A stretch of DNA of 64,000 bases, from positions 8,878,917 to 8,942,916 of the forward strand of contig JAJEKV010000041.1 of NCBI GenBank assembly GCA_021234155.1. The letters run 5' to 3'. The notes under the pieces are model-generated. The model was not told the origin of the DNA. It saw nothing but the letters and a program-made list of their open reading frames with translations, and ran no database searches. A program made the translations under genes and the position numbers. Position 1 is the stretch's first letter. Each line of letters opens with the position of its first letter. Of this stretch, positions 59,151 to 64,000 are shown piece by piece. The stretch is from Isoetes taiwanensis (Eukaryota; Streptophyta; Lycopodiopsida; Isoetales; Isoetaceae).

Positions 59151-59465
59151 ATGGCGACATGGAGGCGACAACATCTGCAACAGGTTATCACTGGGATCAC
59201 TGCTCTCTGTTGTATGGAAGGCTATATTACTGATGCAAATTTTAGGTTGGCAAATCTGGATTATGAAGAAGCTATGGTCCTCTGCAACCCCTTGGGGTTT
59301 ATTCAGAAAATAGAATGGCGGATCCTTGCGCACTCCAGAGCATTCTCCTTGTGCTTGCTCACTGGTTGTAGGTTATCAGCTGCTCTAGCTCTTGACAGCA
59401 TCCTGTTGTTGGATTTGACCACTGGTCTTTTAGATTATTTCAAATTTAGAACAGTTAAAGACTAG
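59151..59465 (+). other. Possible first exon region of an unidentified gene
   Basis: An open frame from ATG 59151: MATWRRQHLQQVITGITALC, then EGYITDANFRLANLDYEEAM. It may be a single small ORF or the first exon of the gene whose last exons are at 59640-60164. CAACAG|GTTATC at 59177 is one possible donor. No domain recognised. Confidence 0.35.
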
Positions 59466-59599
59466 CCATTGTATGTCTTAAATTGCAAAGAGATTTAGTA
59501 TCATCACTTTGCTTGGTTTAATCCTTTGGCCCTATTTTAAATAGTGATTCAGACTAAATATCTGCAATACACTCACTTGAACCCATTTGTTCAGCAACT

Positions 59600-60164
59600 G
59601 ATTCATTGTTTTTCAAATGCATAGTCTTCTTTGAATGTGAACAACCATTGCAATAAAATCGTAAGAGCTCATGTGACTAGACTTAAACAATTATGCTTAC
59701 CAGACAATGGCGTGACACTGACTCTGAAGCACGTACTTGTAACGCTTAAGGCTGATGGAGAGAGAATTCATGTTCTACAGAAATCCTTTGCTAACATGGT
59801 ACTTCGAAGTTCAGACCTAGATTATGAGATTCTTAAAAGGGTGAGGCCATGTTTTTCAGGGATCTTCTCCTTTTTCTTTTCCATACATTTCTGAACCAGC
59901 AACAACCAAATACATGCATTTATATTCCACTATAGCCCATCAACCTGATAGCAGACCCTTAAAAGTCTGCATAGTTGGACTTGCAAGGAAATTTTAAGCA
60001 TCTGGAATGAGGCTGACATTATCAGGGTATCTTTTGTAAATAACACAAAATAGGAATTCTATCATTTCAAAGTGGCATTCTAATATTGACCTTCATGTTC
60101 CTGTAGCTAAGGGAGGATGAACGTGAATCTTTGTTGGAAAAGATCCATACAGTGAGAAACAACT
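59600..60164 (+). CDS. Last exons of an unidentified gene (partial model)
   Basis: The frame NNHCNKIVRAHVTRLKQLCL, VTLTLKHVLVTLKADGERIH, SFANMVLRSSDLDYEILKR ends AAAAGG|GTGAGG (59838-59840). The next exon starts after TTCCTGTAG at 60106 and reads LREDERESLLEKIHTVRNN to a stop at 60164, in phase. The sequence is helical and charged with no stops, so it looks like a real gene end. The exon start is not settled; AG at about 59626 is one option. Relation to the ORF at 59151 is unproved. Confidence 0.5.
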
Positions 60165-61335
60165 AGTTGGTCCATTCAGTCTCATTTTGTTGGCAGTAAT
60201 AGAAGGTTTGTGTATATAAAACTTGATTAGGGAACTGGCTGCACCTTGGTTTTGAAACAGTATAAAGCATTTTCATGAATATAGTTTTACAAACCTTGGT
60301 TTTGTGCAGTTTACATACATGCTGAACCTATTATTTACTATTCTTAGGATTGGTATTATTATGGCAATAAAGAAAGCATGGAGAATGCATTGTATGCTTG
60401 CGATAAAATCTTGTTAGATTCTTGTTGCTATGAAAACTTTGTTCTTCAATGCAACCATGCCAGATTGGATGAACGGTGTCATGATCCTTGTTGTAGTTGC
60501 AGTGTTGAAAAAGCAGTGTTGCTAACAGTTACCTTTTCCACTTCTGTCCTGTGAATAAATGTTTCACTGAAAGTTGAAACGACGAAGAAGGTTGCTTCCA
60601 CATGGCACGAAAAAATCATATAAGCTATTAGGAGGCATTCTGAGCACAATACTCTGAGAGATCAGATGCTAATCCGGTGAGTAGAATGTTTAGTATTGGA
60701 TAAATCTGTCTTATTCTTCGTTGTTGATCTTTGGATGGGTTTTACAAGGAAGGGCTATTAATTCATCAACAACTTCACCTGGTATGTCAAAGTCTTTGCT
60801 AACCCTGAATTCATTGCGCATTTATTGTGCTCTGTCACGTCCTTCCATAGGTAGCTCTTGCTTTTTACTTGCCCTATCTATGATTTAGTGGCTGAAATAT
60901 GAGCTCCGTCATGCCACATAGAAAATGAAAGTAGATTTATCTAGCTAAGGCTCTCGTGAGATATTGTGGCGAAATTGTCTTGACTTCTGCAGTGCATGTC
61001 ACAAAATTGTGTTTTGGAATGCATCATCATTCTAGAATGTATTATCTAATATTGTAACCTATTCTGCTTGTTTCATTTTGGAGTGTACTATCATTTTGGA
61101 TTGTTGTACCACTGTGCATTTCATGTACAAGCTAGGCTGAAAATAATGTATGGATACTACATGATCTAAATCTTAGGCTTATTAACAAGTCTGTCTGCGG
61201 GCACAAAGCAAAAACGACCTCACATATTAGATGGGTTATGTATATTCAACAACATTTGGAGCACATCATTCATTGCATAAGGTACATTTTCTTTTCTTTC
61301 TTCTAGTATATAACATTAGATTTAAATAGAACCCT
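60165..61335. other. Intergenic, nothing recognised
   Basis: AT-rich with short ORFs; may include 3' UTR of the preceding gene. No clear repeat or RNA gene. Confidence 0.4.
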
Positions 61336-61586
61336 GGGTGCATATTCACACGGGGGGTGACTTCGGGCAACGCGAGCTGTTGGATAGGCATATTCATCCC
61401 TTATTCCTTAATCTACACCGTACGTAAAGTTCCTCGTTTGTGGGGTATGCAAATACAAAATTTGCTATACTGTATAACAAGATTCGCAAAATACTATAAG
61501 ATTTCAAGCGGAATACTATATGGTGTTGATTTACAATTATGAGGGCTCTCACTGTCCTACGTCACCCCCCGTGTGAATATGCACCC
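61336..61586. mobile_element. MITE with perfect 26-bp terminal inverted repeats
   Basis: Starts GGGTGCATATTCACACGGGG at 61336; bases 61336-61361 equal the reverse complement of 61561-61586 without mismatch. It is 251 bp, non-coding. The flanks CCCT and AAAC show no duplication. A related inverted motif, GACGTCACCCCCTCCCCCCC, follows at 61706, so the true element may be larger. Confidence 0.8.
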
Positions 61587-62340
61587 AAACCAAAGGGGGT
61601 TGAAGGGGGTGGTTGTTATATGTTAGGGGATTTAATTTTTATATGTTGGATGTTAATGGTTTGTATTGCAAAAAAAAAATTTTGGCCCCTTCGGGGCTTT
61701 AGGGACGTCACCCCCTCCCCCCCGGTGTGACATTACATTACTACAATTAAAATTCCAACTCAAATCCATCTATTTAGCCTTGTTCCCAACCCTACAGTTA
61801 TGCCAGTTTCAAAGTAATTTTTGGTCGAGGGGTTTCTGGTGGCGCTGCTTAGAGCGTCGCCATAGCCCTGTTAGCAAAGAGGGGTTTCGGCCGGCAGAGG
61901 TTCAATGCAAGAAACGTTTTGTCTGATGCGAGAGCCATCTAGAGCAAGGAAGTCGCCGAAGTTCGCCATAGCTTGGCTTGGTAAGAGTGTTTCCACGGCT
62001 CTAGGATCTTTCATTTGCGGGACTTCCAATTGGATTCACATGGAAGGGATCTTTCATTTGCAAAGTTTTCGGATCTTTTATTTGCAGAGCTTCGATCCTT
62101 TTTTGCAGCAGCAGCAGCAGCGGCCGACGAAAATTCCCTGTTTGTGCTTTTGTGCTTCTACTTATGTTTGTGCTTCCAGCAGAACTTCGATGCGAAACAA
62201 GGCAGGGCCGAAACAGGGGCGGACCTTTCGTGTGCTTCTTCGTCTGTCCCTTCTTCTTGCATCTTGATCCCCTACTTCTTGCATCTTTGTCTGCTTCTTC
62301 CCTTGCTTCTTGCTTCCTCGTCTGCTTCTTGCTTGATCCG
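61587..62340. other. Unassigned, low complexity
   Basis: Contains a (GCA)n run at 62104-62122 and a tract of repeated CTTCTTGC/TCTGCTTCTT (62220-62345). ORFs here arise from these repeats; none has a domain. Confidence 0.4.
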
Positions 62341-62356
62341 TCTGCTTCATGGTTGG

Positions 62357-62450
62357 GAGCAAATGCAAACGTTTCCAAGCCTGCAAACGTTTGCACTGTT
62401 TGCAAACATTTGCATCAAATGTGCAAACGTCTTGTTTGCATCCGCTATTA
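62357..62450. repeat. Cluster of GCAAACGTTTGC-type motifs
   Basis: GCAAACGTTTCC, GCAAACGTTTGC, TGTTTGCAAACATTTGC, GTGCAAACGTCTTGTTTGC follow one another within 90 bp. Clustered short palindromes next to an hAT transposase relic look like subterminal transposase-binding sites. Confidence 0.5.
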
Positions 62451-62649
62451 AGCATATACAAAAAATACTTCATATATTCAGAAATTCAGAATTTTAAAGA
62501 GCGAATAAACATGAAAAAGATCCAAAGATTTCAGAAATATGAGAGACTACAAACATGTGTCAAAGTCTTGGAAGTTTAAAGAGATTACAAACATGTTAAA
62601 CATCTAGAAATTTCAGAATTTCAGAACTTAAAAATGTCTAAGCTTAATG

Positions 62650-63129
62650 CTACTAAATACTGAAGCTCCACAATAAGGCCAATGTCTTCTTCGACATCCT
62701 TAGCAGATTCTGGACAATCATCCTCATCATTGTCACCATGTTCAGAAGATGTTTCTGGCTCTGAACTTTCTTCCCCATCCCTTTCCTCCTCAACCTCTTC
62801 TTCGTGTGTTTCCTTATTAGTGCTTGTGTTTCAGCTATCTCTTGAAGCCTCAACTGCACAGCGAGCAATCTCTTTTAATCACTTTCAAATGAGATGGTAT
62901 CAGGATCAGCTTCAAGTAAATCTCCCCATCTCCTTCCAATTTGATCCTGCAAACGCAAATTAGTATGAATGTAAACAAGCTTCTCAATGTTGGGAGGCAA
63001 TAACCGGTTCCTCTTCTTGGTATGAATTACGCCGAACGAGCTCCAATTTCTTTCACATGGGCTGCTACTTGCTCCTTGGCTCAGTACTCTTAATGCAACC
63101 CGTTTGCTCCCAACTATGGTCTGCTTCAT
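62650..63129 (-). pseudogene. hAT transposase C-terminal relic
   Basis: The minus-strand frame 63129-62875 reads KRVALRVLSQGASSSPCERN, then WSSFGVIHTKKRNRLLPPNI and EKLVYIHTNLRLQDQIGRRW: the hAT dimerisation domain with the CERNWS motif. After the stop an acidic tail is readable in other frames to about 62650. The BED finger and catalytic core are absent. Confidence 0.85.
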
Positions 63130-64000
63130 GTCTTGTTTCTGCTTGATCCGTCTTCGTCTGCTTCTTGCTTTTCTATTTGCTACATTCCCTGTTTTTTAGA
63201 GAGCTCACAACAATTTGCTGCCATAAAAACTTCAAATCTGCCATCACGATTTTCACTTGGGGAAACTCTGCCATCACGATTTTGCAAGACAAAAAAACTC
63301 ACACAAAACTGGAGATTGAACGACCTGCTTGCAAGCATCCATTAAAAACAAGCACGGAATTTTTGCAAAACGGCGGGCTGAGGTTCGATAGCTGGACAGA
63401 TTTTGGGGTTTCTTGCCGATAAACTGCCTGCCTGCCAGTTTACCAGCCGAAAACCCCGGGATCGGCCAGCTATCTAGCGCATACACGATAAGGGCCAGAT
63501 TCCACTATCGGCAATGACACTTGGGAGCAAAATCTCAACTGCGGCTTCCTTCCGTGACCTAAGATAGGCGATGATTCCACTCATGGCAGCAACAATTAGT
63601 TCAAGAATTTAAAAAAATCAAACTTGGCAAAAATCTACGGCATCTTTTCTCTACTTGGCAGGAATCCAGCCCACGGCAATTATCATAATCTAAAAGTTAC
63701 GGCAGTGCTCCACTGATAGTTAACCGTGTTTTTTGCAATTAGATGTAGGAGTTTTCTGTTATGAGGGCAACGTTTTGCTAACTGCGGTAGTGGAATCATC
63801 GCCGAATCTTCAAATCTAAGATGCCATCAAAGGATTGGTGTTCAGTTAATTGACATGCCCATAACTGTGCCAATGGAATCTCAGCCTAAGATTGGAAAAC
63901 CGTAAACCACGACACATGCAAAATTCCTAGAAGTTGTACAGGCTTGGAGAGCTTTTCCTCCAGGTTTCTTATTCTTATTTCGTCCCAGTAGACTTTTGGT
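63130..64000. other. Unassigned right end of the window
   Basis: Repeats of TTCCACTNTCGGCAATGAC and (AGTGGAATCATCGCCG on the opposite strand, 63790) hint at an inverted-repeat element about 300 bp long. No gene found; the stretch probably continues the hAT or other repeat DNA. Confidence 0.35.

Overview
The window is nuclear DNA of a land plant. The evidence is spliceosomal introns with GT..AG ends, a plant F-box/LRR gene, a broken copy of the plant methylation reader VIM/ORTHRUS, and dense plant-type transposons (Gypsy and short LTR elements, Helitrons, PIF/Harbinger, hAT, a LINE). AT-rich composition and deep nesting of old transposons suggest a large genome such as a gymnosperm, fern or other non-grass lineage. 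The species cannot be fixed from sequence alone, and I would not defend a clade.

Layout, left to right. (1) 1-4930: the 3' end of an LTR retrotransposon, then a giant palindrome made of two head-to-head copies of [LTR + PBS + leader], with about 2.1 kb arms and a 23-bp loop. (2) 4931-11890: a decayed Helitron on the minus strand. It is interrupted by an hAT-type MITE with a clear 8-bp target duplication, and very probably by a PIF/Harbinger element that split its (GA)n tract. The Harbinger element has an internally deleted transposase, a broken Myb-like partner ORF and an intact extra 198-codon ORF. (3) 11900-17600: repeat-rich DNA with a VIM/ORTHRUS pseudogene and MITE-like structures. (4) 17698-19757: an intact two-exon gene for a TPR protein with DPF/DFG motifs. 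(5) 19760-44700: a Tourist-like MITE, then a 22.6-kb Gypsy element with 1.8-kb LTRs and a TATGT target duplication. Its pol region carries two later insertions: a 6.7-kb Helitron (27943-34654) and a 6.1-kb terminal-inverted-repeat DNA transposon (35225-41341). The latter has a multi-exon transposase-like gene of an unusual class. (6) 44700-57300: decayed coding-like DNA, a short LTR element, a LINE 3' end with a (TTCC)n tail, a mosaic of direct and inverted repeats, minisatellites and a Gypsy integrase relic. (7) 57321-60164: an intact two-exon F-box/LRR gene and, divergently, exons of an unidentified gene. (8) 60165-64000: a MITE with perfect 26-bp terminal repeats and an hAT transposase relic.

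Only the TPR protein gene and the F-box gene look like ordinary intact host genes; nearly everything else is transposon-derived. The most interesting items are the 35225-41341 DNA transposon (TIRs, 8-bp duplication, largely open spliced gene with a TGSDCCENFFSKVGGM motif, possibly KDZ/Zisupton-like), the head-to-head LTR palindrome that could give hairpin RNA, and the Gypsy element with an RNase H domain placed before its reverse transcriptase. No tRNA, rRNA or CRISPR array was recognised. All calls were made by eye; no database search was run.
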